Positions 33,978 through 42,743 of a stretch of DNA of 64,000 bases are shown one piece after another. Position numbers and translations under genes: made by a program. Positions within the stretch are counted from its first letter, which is position 1. Each line of letters begins with the position of its first letter. Where the stretch lies: positions 124,001-188,000 of the forward strand of contig NZ_CP112876.1 of NCBI RefSeq assembly GCF_029910235.1. Reading direction: 5' to 3'. Under the pieces are notes generated by a model. The model had not been told where the DNA came from and searched no databases. It worked only from the letters and a program-made list of their open reading frames with translations. This DNA comes from Pseudanabaena galeata CCNP1313 (GTDB taxonomy: Bacteria; Cyanobacteriota; Cyanobacteriia; Pseudanabaenales; Pseudanabaenaceae).

Positions 33978-36608
33978 ATGACTAATCCGATCGCTGACTA
34001 TCTCGAACAAGACATTAAACAAAGCATCCGCCGTCAGGGAATAGTGATTTGGCTAGATGCTGAGAGCCGCTATACCGAATTTGTTGATCGCCTAATCACT
34101 CGTTATCAAACAGGGAATTTTGACTTTCCTGTGGTGGGCTTTCGGGGGAGCTATCTGGAATTATTGCTGCAACTAGAAAACTATGGCAATGGACTTGATC
34201 CTGATCGGCTATTAATCCATTTACCAAACCACAACACCCAAACAGTTAAGCAAACTCCATTATTAGAACTCTATCGAGCAGGAAAACGCTACGAAAAAGC
34301 CCTACCTACCCTTGTGCGTGAAGCAGTTACAGGTAAAGTCGCTCCTGATGCGATCGCAGATTTTCTAAAAACGACCGACCTTACCCTCGCAGGAGCCGAA
34401 ACTTGGCTAGATCAACAATTAAATCGACATAATTCTTCAACTGGCGACCTTGGTGATGAATTCCGTAATTATTTAGCAGGGTTAGATCATCAATGGATTC
34501 TCGATGGTTTGCTCAATCAAGATAGCAATCTCCGCACCAAAATCCATAGTGCAGCCGAGCTAAATATTCTGATCGAACATTTTTATATTCATACAGGAAT
34601 GGATATCGCCTTTTTACAATTTTTCCTTAAGAATGATGCTGTAGATATAGACCATTTAGAATTTGCCTTTGTCGCTTGGTTGATGTGTGTGGAATATACC
34701 AACGACCTCACCCGATCGCCCTATCTGCCCGAATTACAACCCTTGCGATCGCTTCCCAAATTATTACAAGCACAATGTCAAAATCTAATTAACCATCTCC
34801 GTGATCGCCATCCCCTGCGTTACATTGCGATCGCTGAAGAAGTCGAAGCCAAAATCAAATTGGAACTCGAACAAATCACGCCCCATGATCTCGGCAAAAT
34901 TGACACCTTCGCCACCGAAGATCGAGTTATGCTCAATGCCTCTATTCAAGCCCTGCTCGCGCAAAATTGGCAACAGGTGATCATCTGGGGGCGATCGCGA
35001 CTGAAAGAGCCTTCCCTTTGGATTCTCCACGATTCTCAAAAACGCCGCCTGTGGTTTTGGGTCTTAAGAGCCGCCCAGTTTGGACAGGTAATTACGCAAC
35101 ACCATCATGTCTTAAACGGGGTGACAACTTTACGCGAAGCCCTTGATCTCTATACCCAAAAGGCTTGGATTGTCGATTCTTACCATCGCGGCTTTGAACA
35201 ACTACGCTTGCAAATAACCACAAATAGTAACCTGCCACAATATGCGTCAATGGAGAAAGTGACACATTTTTTGCGCCAGCTTTATCGTGATTGGGCAGAT
35301 GATTTGGCGCGAGACTTTGCGAAATTATGCGATCGGGTGGGCTTCTTACCTGAAGAGGAATTACAGCAGCGCCATATTTTTGAGCGTCACTGTTTGCCAT
35401 TGATTACTACTCCAGAGAAGGATGGCGCTTCGCGCCATCCTTCTCTAGGACAAGCTGAACAAGGAGATCGCGTTGCTCTGTTCCTCGTCGATGCCTTTCG
35501 CTATGAAATGGCAATGGAATTAAGAAACAAATTCAATCAAGAGGAGTTCCAGACTGACCTCATCGGCTGCTATGCCGAACTACCTACGATTACGGCAATG
35601 GGTATGAATGCGATCGCCCCTGTGTCGCAGGATGGCAAAATCCGCTTACCCGATGGCAAAGACTTTAGTAAAGGCATTAAAGCGGGAGAATATACGGTCA
35701 AAGATCCTGATAGTCGGGCGCGGGCAATGGGCGATCGCACTTTTAGTACTAGTCGCGATCGGCATTCGTTATCCAGTCTCTCGCTGCAACAGGTCGCCCA
35801 ATCAACCAGTGAGGCTTTAGAAAGTCAAGCTAAAAAGGCAGCCTTGCTCGTCATCCATAGCCGCGAAATCGATGATGCAGGTGAAGCAAATGTGGGTCTA
35901 GTTACATTTACCAATTGGATTCAACAACTGAAAGCCGCGATCCATAATCTCCAAAAGATTGGGATTCATACCTGTATCCTCACCGCCGATCATGGCTTCA
36001 TGCTCCTCGACCACACCGTTAAGGAAGTGGAATATGCCACCGCTACTCGCCGCTATGTGCGTCTCGATGATTACCGCCGCGAGGCTGATTGTGTATCTGT
36101 ACCATTGCGATCGCTCAATTATGATGGTCAAGAAGGTTATCTTCTATTTCGGAATGACACCGCTATTTTTAAGGGGAAATCTAAACTCAGTAATGCTTCC
36201 TTTGCTCACGGTGGCAATAGTTTACAGGAGCGTATAATTCCTGTTCTCACAATTACTAAGCGGTTAGCTGTTAAAGCATCCATTAAAAATAGGATCGCTA
36301 AAGCACAACCACAAATTCCAGATCCTATTCAAGATCTAATTCCCGATCTAGTTCCTGAACCAAATCAAGGGTTGATAAGTGCGACTAGCGATCGCTGGCA
36401 AGACAATTTTGATGATCCTGCGATCGTCAAGGTATTTGAGCATCTAGAAAAACATGGCGCGATCGTGGAAACTGAACTTGTGCAAATGCTCGGTTCACCA
36501 CGTAAAGCGCGAAGTTTTGCGAGCAAGTTTGATGAATTTACTGCTAAAGTTCCCTTTACTGTCCAAGCTGAAAATGTCCCTTCAGGTAAGCGGTATATTA
36601 AGAGATAA
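33978..36608 (+). CDS. pglZ: BREX protein PglZ
   Basis: 876 residues. The PglZ domain of the alkaline-phosphatase superfamily is visible: VALFLVDAFRYEMAMEL near 501-517 (metal-binding Asp), PTITAMGMNAIAP (nucleophile-region Thr), and ILTADHGFMLLDH near 665-677 (metal-binding DHG). PglZ is the conserved BREX core protein that partners with PglX. A 33-bp hairpin (35414-35446) lies in frame at residues about 480-490 (EKDGASRHPSLG) just before the catalytic domain. The gene ends directly at a C-rich repeat. Confidence 0.93.
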   Translation: MTNPIADYLEQDIKQSIRRQGIVIWLDAESRYTEFVDRLITRYQTGNFDFPVVGFRGSYLELLLQLENYGNGLDPDRLLIHLPNHNTQTVKQTPLLELYRAGKRYEKALPTLVREAVTGKVAPDAIADFLKTTDLTLAGAETWLDQQLNRHNSSTGDLGDEFRNYLAGLDHQWILDGLLNQDSNLRTKIHSAAELNILIEHFYIHTGMDIAFLQFFLKNDAVDIDHLEFAFVAWLMCVEYTNDLTRSPYLPELQPLRSLPKLLQAQCQNLINHLRDRHPLRYIAIAEEVEAKIKLELEQITPHDLGKIDTFATEDRVMLNASIQALLAQNWQQVIIWGRSRLKEPSLWILHDSQKRRLWFWVLRAAQFGQVITQHHHVLNGVTTLREALDLYTQKAWIVDSYHRGFEQLRLQITTNSNLPQYASMEKVTHFLRQLYRDWADDLARDFAKLCDRVGFLPEEELQQRHIFERHCLPLITTPEKDGASRHPSLGQAEQGDRVALFLVDAFRYEMAMELRNKFNQEEFQTDLIGCYAELPTITAMGMNAIAPVSQDGKIRLPDGKDFSKGIKAGEYTVKDPDSRARAMGDRTFSTSRDRHSLSSLSLQQVAQSTSEALESQAKKAALLVIHSREIDDAGEANVGLVTFTNWIQQLKAAIHNLQKIGIHTCILTADHGFMLLDHTVKEVEYATATRRYVRLDDYRREADCVSVPLRSLNYDGQEGYLLFRNDTAIFKGKSKLSNASFAHGGNSLQERIIPVLTITKRLAVKASIKNRIAKAQPQIPDPIQDLIPDLVPEPNQGLISATSDRWQDNFDDPAIVKVFEHLEKHGAIVETELVQMLGSPRKARSFASKFDEFTAKVPFTVQAENVPSGKRYIKR
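35414..35446. repeat. In-frame hairpin inside pglZ
   Basis: AGAGAAGGATGGCGC-TTC-GCGCCATCCTTCTCT is a perfect 15-bp-arm palindrome with a 3-nt loop. It encodes a short extra peptide immediately upstream of the phosphatase-like domain. Confidence 0.85.
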
Positions 36609-36710
36609 CCCTCACCCCCCAGCCCCCTCTCCCATTAAGGGCGAGGGGGAGTAAGACTAATTTCTTGTTCCCCTCTCCCTTTTTGGGAGAGGGGCTAGGG
36701 GTGAGGGTCT
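36608..36710. repeat. C-rich palindromic repeat between pglZ and brxD
   Basis: CCCTCACCCCCCAGCCCCCT ... GGGAGAGGGGCTAGGGGTGA, closely similar to the copy at 32812-32912 and to the outer repeat at 21073. It begins at the last base of the pglZ stop. Confidence 0.88.
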
Positions 36711-36756
36711 TATAATCTTCCATGTAACGTCAGTTAAAAAATAAAACTGTGTAGCT

Positions 36757-38076
36757 ATGAATTTGAACGCTAAGGATACCGAACATATTTTTGAAAAACT
36801 GCGATCGGGAGTTGTTCCAGAACGGGGGCTAGAAGCCTTTGCTGTCGGCATAGATCGATCGCGGAAGGAAATCCAACGCCAACTCGAACTCGCTGCTGAT
36901 GGTGAAGGCGTATTTAAATTTTTGCGTGGCGGTTATGGTTGCGGTAAAACCTTTATGTCTCGCCTTGCCACCCTCGAAGCCCGCGATCGCGGTTTTGCCA
37001 CTAGTTTTATAGTTGTTTCTGATAATGATCTGCACTTCCATAAATTTGATGATGTCTATCGCAAAGCCATACAGGAACTTGGCACAAATGTATGCCCAAG
37101 GGGAGCGCTAGGCGACATTCTCGATCGCTGGATTGCGAGAGTTGAAGATATGCTGATCGCAGGGGGGAAAGATGAAGATGATCCTAATTTTGATGATGCG
37201 GTGCGCGATCGCCTCGATGAAGAACTTGCCTCGATGACAGGTGGACAAGTTCCTGAAGACATGACACGAGTATTGCGAACCATCTTTACCCTCAAGCAAC
37301 AGGGAAACTTTGCCGAAGCCAGCGCCCTCATTTCTTGGCTATCAGGCAGTGAAAATGTTGCAGCAAGCGCCAAAAAAATTGCAGGGATTAAAGGCGATAT
37401 TGGCAGCCGTGAAGCCCTCGACTATTTACTTGGCATTTTGCAGATCGTCAAGGCGGCAGGTTACAAGGGCTGGGCGATCGTCATTGATGAAGCAGAAACG
37501 ATCTTGCGAATGCGTCAAGACGTGCGCGGTAAATCCTTAAATGGTATTCGTCAAATCTGTGATGCCGCCGATCGCTTTCATGGATTGCTCTGGATTTTTA
37601 CAGGTACGCCTGACTTTTTTGATACGAAGCGTGGCATTGCGGGACTAACACCGCTTCACGATCGCATCAAGTTTGAAACCTATAGCGGTTTTAGTAGTCC
37701 GCGTCAGCCCCAATTGGAACTCACCCCCTTTGATGCCATTCGTTTAAAGGAAGTTGCTCTCAGACTGCGTGAACTTTTTAACGATGGCGATCGCATTCAT
37801 TTAGAACGGAAAATCACCCTTGAATTTATCGATCGCCTGATTGCAGAAGTAACTAAAGGATTTAAAGGCGATGTGGGGGTAGTGCCGCGTCAGTTTTTAC
37901 GACAATATGTGAATCTTCTGGATTTAGTTGCCGATAACCCTGACTTCGATCCGATCAGTGCATTAGCTCTGCCCGCAGATACCCTCAATGATGATGAACT
38001 TCGTATTAAGTCAGGTCTGCCCTATTACGATCCTGAACCAGAAGAAAATGAAGTTTACGCCGTTGTTGAATTTTAG
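36757..38076 (+). CDS. brxD: BREX ATPase BrxD
   Basis: 439 residues, the usual BrxD length. Walker A GGYGCGKT lies at residues 58-65 and Walker B WAIVIDEAETIL near 238-249. The sequence resembles the AAA+ ATP-binding BrxD family found in type 2 and type 6 BREX: GVVPERGLEAFAVGIDRSRKEI at the start, and a C-terminal winged-helix-like region containing VVPRQFLRQYVNLLDLV. It is encoded directly before brxHI, as expected. Confidence 0.9.
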   Translation: MNLNAKDTEHIFEKLRSGVVPERGLEAFAVGIDRSRKEIQRQLELAADGEGVFKFLRGGYGCGKTFMSRLATLEARDRGFATSFIVVSDNDLHFHKFDDVYRKAIQELGTNVCPRGALGDILDRWIARVEDMLIAGGKDEDDPNFDDAVRDRLDEELASMTGGQVPEDMTRVLRTIFTLKQQGNFAEASALISWLSGSENVAASAKKIAGIKGDIGSREALDYLLGILQIVKAAGYKGWAIVIDEAETILRMRQDVRGKSLNGIRQICDAADRFHGLLWIFTGTPDFFDTKRGIAGLTPLHDRIKFETYSGFSSPRQPQLELTPFDAIRLKEVALRLRELFNDGDRIHLERKITLEFIDRLIAEVTKGFKGDVGVVPRQFLRQYVNLLDLVADNPDFDPISALALPADTLNDDELRIKSGLPYYDPEPEENEVYAVVEF

Positions 38077-38133
38077 ACCCTCATCCCCCAGCCCCTTCTC
38101 CCCACTTGGGAGAGGGGGCTAGGGGGTGAGGGA
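38077..38133. repeat. Short C-rich palindromic repeat between brxD and brxHI
   Basis: CCCTCATCCCCCAGCCCCTT ... GAGGGGGCTAGGGGGTGAGG in the 87-bp gap. It is the fifth such intergenic repeat in the BREX locus. Confidence 0.85.
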
Positions 38134-38163
38134 AAATTTTGCGCTTTCTATGGATTTTTAATC

Positions 38164-40329
38164 ATGCATTCCACTTTTGCCAGATTTCCGCCCCGACTAC
38201 AACAGGCGATCGCTGATCGCCTCGGTTGGTCATCATTACGCCCCGTCCAAGAACTAGCAGGTCAAGCCATCCTTGATGGTAAAAATGCTGTCGTTCTCGC
38301 GCCGACCGCAGGGGGCAAAACTGAAGCCGCCATATTTCCGCTATTAGCAAATTTAATTGAAAATGAACCGCAGGGCGTGGGCATACTCTACATCGCGCCG
38401 ATCAAAGCTCTGCTCAATAATCAATGCGATCGCTTTGCCACTTATACCGAAATGGTGGGCTTACGCAGTTTTGTCTGGCATGGCGATATTAAAGGGAAAG
38501 ATAAGCAAGCTTTTCTCAAGGAACCTGCCGAAGTTCTCCTCACTACTCCCGAATCTATCGAAGTGATGCTTCTATCAGCAAAAGTCCCTCACACTAAGCT
38601 TTTCGGTGATCTTCGTGCAGTAATTATTGATGAAATTCACGCCCTCGCAGGTAGCGATCGCGGTACACATTTACTCTCTGTACTAGAGCGTCTAATTACC
38701 GCCGCCAATAACCAAATTTTAGAGGGCGCGGCTTCGCCGCACCCTCTAAAATTTCAAGCCCATGATGTGCAGCGAGTTGGACTGAGCGCCACTGTGGGCA
38801 ATCCAGAGCAAATTCTCCACTGGATGCAAGGCTCATCACAGCGTCAAAGAATCGTGATTGATCCACCAAAAATTCCTGCTAAGCGTGAAATTGCTATCCT
38901 ACAGCGTGACGAGATTGGCGCGATCGCCCGTGAAGCCAGTCGCAAAGCCCTAGGTAATAAGAGCTTATTCTTTTGTCAAAGTCGAGCGCTTGCGGAAGAT
39001 GTCGCGGAACGAATGCGCGATCGTAGTACCGATGTATTTGTGCATCATAGTTCTGTCTCTCGCACTGAACGCGAAACCGCCGAAGAGAACTTTCAAAAGG
39101 GAACTAATGCTTGCATTCTCTGCACCAGTACCCTCGAATTAGGAATTGATATTGGCGATCTTGATCTTGTTCTCCAAGCCAATGCTCCGAGTACCGTGTC
39201 ATCATTTTTGCAAAGATTGGGACGCACGGGTAGACGCGGAGGTAAGGCTGCTAACACTACCTTTTATTGTGAAAATATTGAGACGGTCTTACAAGCGATC
39301 GCCATTGCCGAATTAGCGCGATCGGGCTGGGTGGAGTCTGTTAAGTGTCATAACCGCACATGGACAGTTTTAGTCCATCAATTACTGGCGCTGACTTTGC
39401 AATTTGGCGCAATTAGTCCCGAACTTGCTTGGCAGCAATTATTGCTCATTCCTGATTTTCAGGGCATCGCGGAGACAGAATATCAAATTTTGATTCAGCA
39501 TGGCATTAGGGAAGGTTATTTTTTTCAATCGGGCGGCTCACTGTCCATCGGTGAAAGAGCCGAGAAGATATTTGGGCGCAAAAACTTTATGGAACTCTAT
39601 GCCGTATTCAGTAGCCCAGTTCTCTATAAAGTCAAGACCACAGCAGGTTATACCGTTGGTTCTCTAGAACAAGACTTTGCCGATAAATTAGTACCAAGTA
39701 TGAGTTCCTTTCTCTTAGGTGGCAAAGCTTGGCTAGTTGAAGCGATCGATCACAAGGAACGCTCAATTCGCGTAATTCTCTCTCCAAAAGGTAAAAAGCC
39801 TAACTGGAATAGCTTTTCGCCGCAAATCCTCAGCTATGAACTCTGTCAAAAAATTTACGAGATCCTTACTACCGACATCGACTATCCCTACATAGACGCT
39901 CAATCTCGTTATGCTCTCACAGAAAAACGTGAAGATCTGGGTGTTCTTCTCCGTCAGCAATCTTTCACTGCGATCGATGATGGCGATCGCGTCACATGGT
40001 GGACATTTGCAGGTGGACAAATTAATTACACAATCAAGTATCTCCTAGCAGATCTCCACCCTGAATGGAAAGTCATTGCTGATAACTTCAAAATTGGTAT
40101 TGAAGGCTCTGAGGTGAGTGTGCAGTTATTGCGATCGGCTTTAGATAGATTGCGATCGGATTTTGACTGGCAAAGCGAAGCACATCGATCCAATATCCTT
40201 GCTCAACTTCCTCTCTATCGCTTTAGCAAGTTTCAACCTCTACTCCCTGAATCTTATGCTCTTGAGACTATTGAACGTTATCTACTCGATTGGGAAAGTA
40301 CTAGTCTTTTTTTAAACCGTTTTATCTAA
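38164..40329 (+). CDS. brxHI: BREX helicase BrxHI
   Basis: 721 residues, an Lhr-like superfamily 2 helicase. APTAGGKT (46-53), TTPES, a DEIH box near 156-159, SAT, and QRLGRTGRRGG (motif VI, near 352-362) are all present. A C-terminal Lhr-type region follows. BrxHI is the helicase of type 2 and type 6 BREX and ends this locus. A 19-bp-arm hairpin (38714-38754) lies in frame between motifs II and III, encoding EGAASPHPLKF. Confidence 0.9.
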   Translation: MHSTFARFPPRLQQAIADRLGWSSLRPVQELAGQAILDGKNAVVLAPTAGGKTEAAIFPLLANLIENEPQGVGILYIAPIKALLNNQCDRFATYTEMVGLRSFVWHGDIKGKDKQAFLKEPAEVLLTTPESIEVMLLSAKVPHTKLFGDLRAVIIDEIHALAGSDRGTHLLSVLERLITAANNQILEGAASPHPLKFQAHDVQRVGLSATVGNPEQILHWMQGSSQRQRIVIDPPKIPAKREIAILQRDEIGAIAREASRKALGNKSLFFCQSRALAEDVAERMRDRSTDVFVHHSSVSRTERETAEENFQKGTNACILCTSTLELGIDIGDLDLVLQANAPSTVSSFLQRLGRTGRRGGKAANTTFYCENIETVLQAIAIAELARSGWVESVKCHNRTWTVLVHQLLALTLQFGAISPELAWQQLLLIPDFQGIAETEYQILIQHGIREGYFFQSGGSLSIGERAEKIFGRKNFMELYAVFSSPVLYKVKTTAGYTVGSLEQDFADKLVPSMSSFLLGGKAWLVEAIDHKERSIRVILSPKGKKPNWNSFSPQILSYELCQKIYEILTTDIDYPYIDAQSRYALTEKREDLGVLLRQQSFTAIDDGDRVTWWTFAGGQINYTIKYLLADLHPEWKVIADNFKIGIEGSEVSVQLLRSALDRLRSDFDWQSEAHRSNILAQLPLYRFSKFQPLLPESYALETIERYLLDWESTSLFLNRFI
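38714..38754. repeat. In-frame hairpin inside brxHI
   Basis: The arms read AAATTTTAGAGGG-GCGGC around a TTC loop, paired over 19 bp with one C/A mismatch. It lies between the DEIH box and the SAT motif without breaking the frame. Confidence 0.85.
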
Positions 40330-40333
40330 ACTA

Positions 40334-40525
40334 ACGTGAGTTCGACAAACTAAAAGCAAGCAGGAGGTAGAGCAGGCAGGTCTTTGAAGAGAAGATCCAA
40401 AGCAGGTTTAGTCTCTCGATAGGAATAAGCAACCAAACCAGCCAAAAGGTTAACGAGGAAATTGAAAAAGCTGCGATGTCTTGAATGCTCAATCTGAGAA
40501 ATGTTTTTCAGTTGGTCATTGACCT
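40334..40525 (-). mobile_element. IS982 remnant (3-prime end)
   Basis: It starts with the IS982-type end ACGTGAGTTCGAC. On the minus strand it encodes the C-terminus of the transposase seen at 51449-52360 ([20 protein letters not shown], then [12 protein letters not shown]). The rest is missing and ISKra4 DNA follows. Confidence 0.85.
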
Positions 40526-40881
40526 TACTTTTCCTTGCATCTTATCAGTTTTTGATCGCCTTGCAAACCATTGCTTGTATGCTTTTATTTCTTTTTCAGT
40601 AAGCCCTACTTATTTTCGCAATCATCATCATCAAATGCATTATGTTGAAGCTATGTCCGCCAACTTACCCATTGGTTCGGGGATCACCGAGGCAGCCTGT
40701 AAAGTAATTATCAAAGCTCGATTGTGCTGCTCTGACATGAAATGGAAAGACAAGGGCGCTTCTGTTGTTTTGAGTCTTAGAGCTTTGAGCTATAACAACA
40801 GTCGATGACAGCAGTTCTGGGATAAAATCAGATGCTATAGCTTCTCACTCTAAATCTGTTCATCAAATTCTGGTCACACCC
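40526..40881 (+). mobile_element. ISKra4 remnant (3-prime end)
   Basis: It encodes LPIGSGITEAACKVIIKARL and SDMKWKDKGASVVLSLRAL, then a stop codon, then QQFWDKI. This is the C-terminus of a transposase like that at 2677-3957. It ends TGGTCACACCC, matching the ISKra4 terminal repeat. Confidence 0.83.
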
Positions 40882-40913
40882 ATTGTTATCAGCCTTAAAA
40901 ACTAGAGAACCAG

Positions 40914-42743
40914 TTAAATTGTAATTGGGGATTGTATATAAATTGTCGGATCTTCCATCGTAAAGACAATTCCTTGTTCTGAAAGAGATCTAGCAATTTC
41001 GATGCTTGCCAACTCTAGTAAACGTTTACGCACTTCGATCGCATTATCTTGAGAGCCGAGAATTGCGAAACTAACGCGCAATCGTTTACCCGTACCATCA
41101 GCATCAGAAATATTTGTACTATTCGCATCGATTCCAGACAATGCAGAGGTTTTATCCACAATTACTTGCTGCACAAGCGCAAGTTCGCGTTCTCCTAAAA
41201 CTGCCGCAAAATTCATATATAGCAACACCATAATCTTTTTGGCTAGAGTCACATTTTCGAGCTCGACACTAACTAAGATCGAATTGGGCATGATAATAAT
41301 TGTGCCAGTGCCAAGAGAGCGAATTTTGGTTGATCGCAAACCAATGCTTTCTACTTTCCCTAATTCTCCCGCAGGTAAGCGGATGTAGTCACCAACTACA
41401 AAAGGACGATCTAGATAGAGAACTAGAGTGGCAATTAGTTGTTCAAGAATCTTTTGTGCGGCAAAAGCAACAGCTAAGCCAACTAATCCTAAACTTGCAA
41501 CTAAGCCAATTAGATCAAAGTTAAGACTTTTGGCAAAGGCAACTAAAGCAATAATAAAAATGAGGATATTAATAATAGTTTCAAAGACAAGTATTGCGTC
41601 ATCACTACTAGGGCTAAAGTGTCTACCGATCTTGAATCCATAAGTACGCAAATATCGACTAATTAATTTTACAGATATCCAATATAAACTAGCAGTTAAA
41701 AGCAGATTGGAAATTGGTTTGATTAGGTTATAAGCAACAGGCGCTAAGGACTCTAGTAAAATCAAAGACCAACTAATGGCAATATTAAGAACTACAAATC
41801 GCAACAGGCGATCGCTAGGTTGAATAACATCTTGATAAATCTTTTCGACAGATTGAGGGGCTAATTTTCTCAAGGCAAATTTTACTAAATCTGTAGCGTA
41901 GTGGCTAAATATAAAAGAGCCGATTAAAGCACCGAAAAATATAAGCCATTGGGCTTCAAAAAATGGGGAAATAATATAGTAACGCCAGCTTCGGAAAAGT
42001 GGGAACCATTCAGAACTAAGCCCCGCGATTGCAACCCATCCTAAACCAAAAGCAATTTTGTTGAAAATTCCAGTTTTAAGCTTAAATATTCGAGTTGCTA
42101 TACCAAATAAAATCCTCAATCCGATTAATACCGCAATCGCCATTAAAATCAAAAAAATTCGCTGCAAAAAATATTGAGGAGTTCTTTCTTCCTTAGCTTT
42201 AGCAATCGCCGTTTCTAGAATTTCCCGCCATCGATTAGCTTGTTGTAATGGTGAAAAATCTGGTAACACGTCATTAGCTGTGACCGTAAGCAGATATTCA
42301 CTATTTAAGGAAATAGATGTGGCACTGGTACTACTATCATTCCTTACCTCAATATTTATGTTTGGCGAGGTAGAGATCGCCTCAATAAGAACATTATTTG
42401 CAAATTGTGATCGCTCCTTAGCTGTAAAGCGATCTACTGCTTGCAAATCAAACAGTGGAATCCCATCAACAACCACAGAGGCACCAGCATCGCTAAAGTT
42501 AGGACTGAATTTTTGAACAGAATTTGGCGATGAAATTTGCGTAAACCCAATAGGAATGAATATTAGTAACCAACCCACGAAAAATAATATGATTAGCTTA
42601 AGCAAGCGAGGTAAAAAGGTTTGTTTCCCCGCCAAAGGCGGGGAAACAAACCCGTACTTCACTAGATTGGTAAACGCTATAATTGTCTGTTTAAATATTT
42701 GTTTAGATAGAGATTGGAGCATCCACATAAATTGTTGGTTCAT
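40914..42743 (-). CDS. MscS-family mechanosensitive channel (long form)
   Basis: 609 residues. An N-terminal hydrophobic segment (LLKLIILFFVGWLLIFIPIGF) precedes a periplasmic domain with VVVDGIPLFDLQAVDRFTAKER. Several transmembrane helices follow, then the MscS pore and beta domain: GLVGLAVAFAAQKILEQLIATLVLYLDRPFVVGDYIRLPAGELGKVESIGLRSTKIR. It opens under membrane tension to release solutes. It overlaps the preceding mscS gene by 41 bp. A hairpin (42619-42653) lies in frame near the N-terminus (FVSPPLAGKQTF). Confidence 0.9.
   Translation of the reverse strand: MNQQFMWMLQSLSKQIFKQTIIAFTNLVKYGFVSPPLAGKQTFLPRLLKLIILFFVGWLLIFIPIGFTQISSPNSVQKFSPNFSDAGASVVVDGIPLFDLQAVDRFTAKERSQFANNVLIEAISTSPNINIEVRNDSSTSATSISLNSEYLLTVTANDVLPDFSPLQQANRWREILETAIAKAKEERTPQYFLQRIFLILMAIAVLIGLRILFGIATRIFKLKTGIFNKIAFGLGWVAIAGLSSEWFPLFRSWRYYIISPFFEAQWLIFFGALIGSFIFSHYATDLVKFALRKLAPQSVEKIYQDVIQPSDRLLRFVVLNIAISWSLILLESLAPVAYNLIKPISNLLLTASLYWISVKLISRYLRTYGFKIGRHFSPSSDDAILVFETIINILIFIIALVAFAKSLNFDLIGLVASLGLVGLAVAFAAQKILEQLIATLVLYLDRPFVVGDYIRLPAGELGKVESIGLRSTKIRSLGTGTIIIMPNSILVSVELENVTLAKKIMVLLYMNFAAVLGERELALVQQVIVDKTSALSGIDANSTNISDADGTGKRLRVSFAILGSQDNAIEVRKRLLELASIEIARSLSEQGIVFTMEDPTIYIQSPITI
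42619..42653. repeat. In-frame hairpin at the N-terminus of the long mscS gene
   Basis: GGTTTGTTTCCCCGCC-AAA-GGCGGGGAAACAAACC has perfect 16-bp arms with a 3-nt loop, placed before the first hydrophobic segment. Confidence 0.8.
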
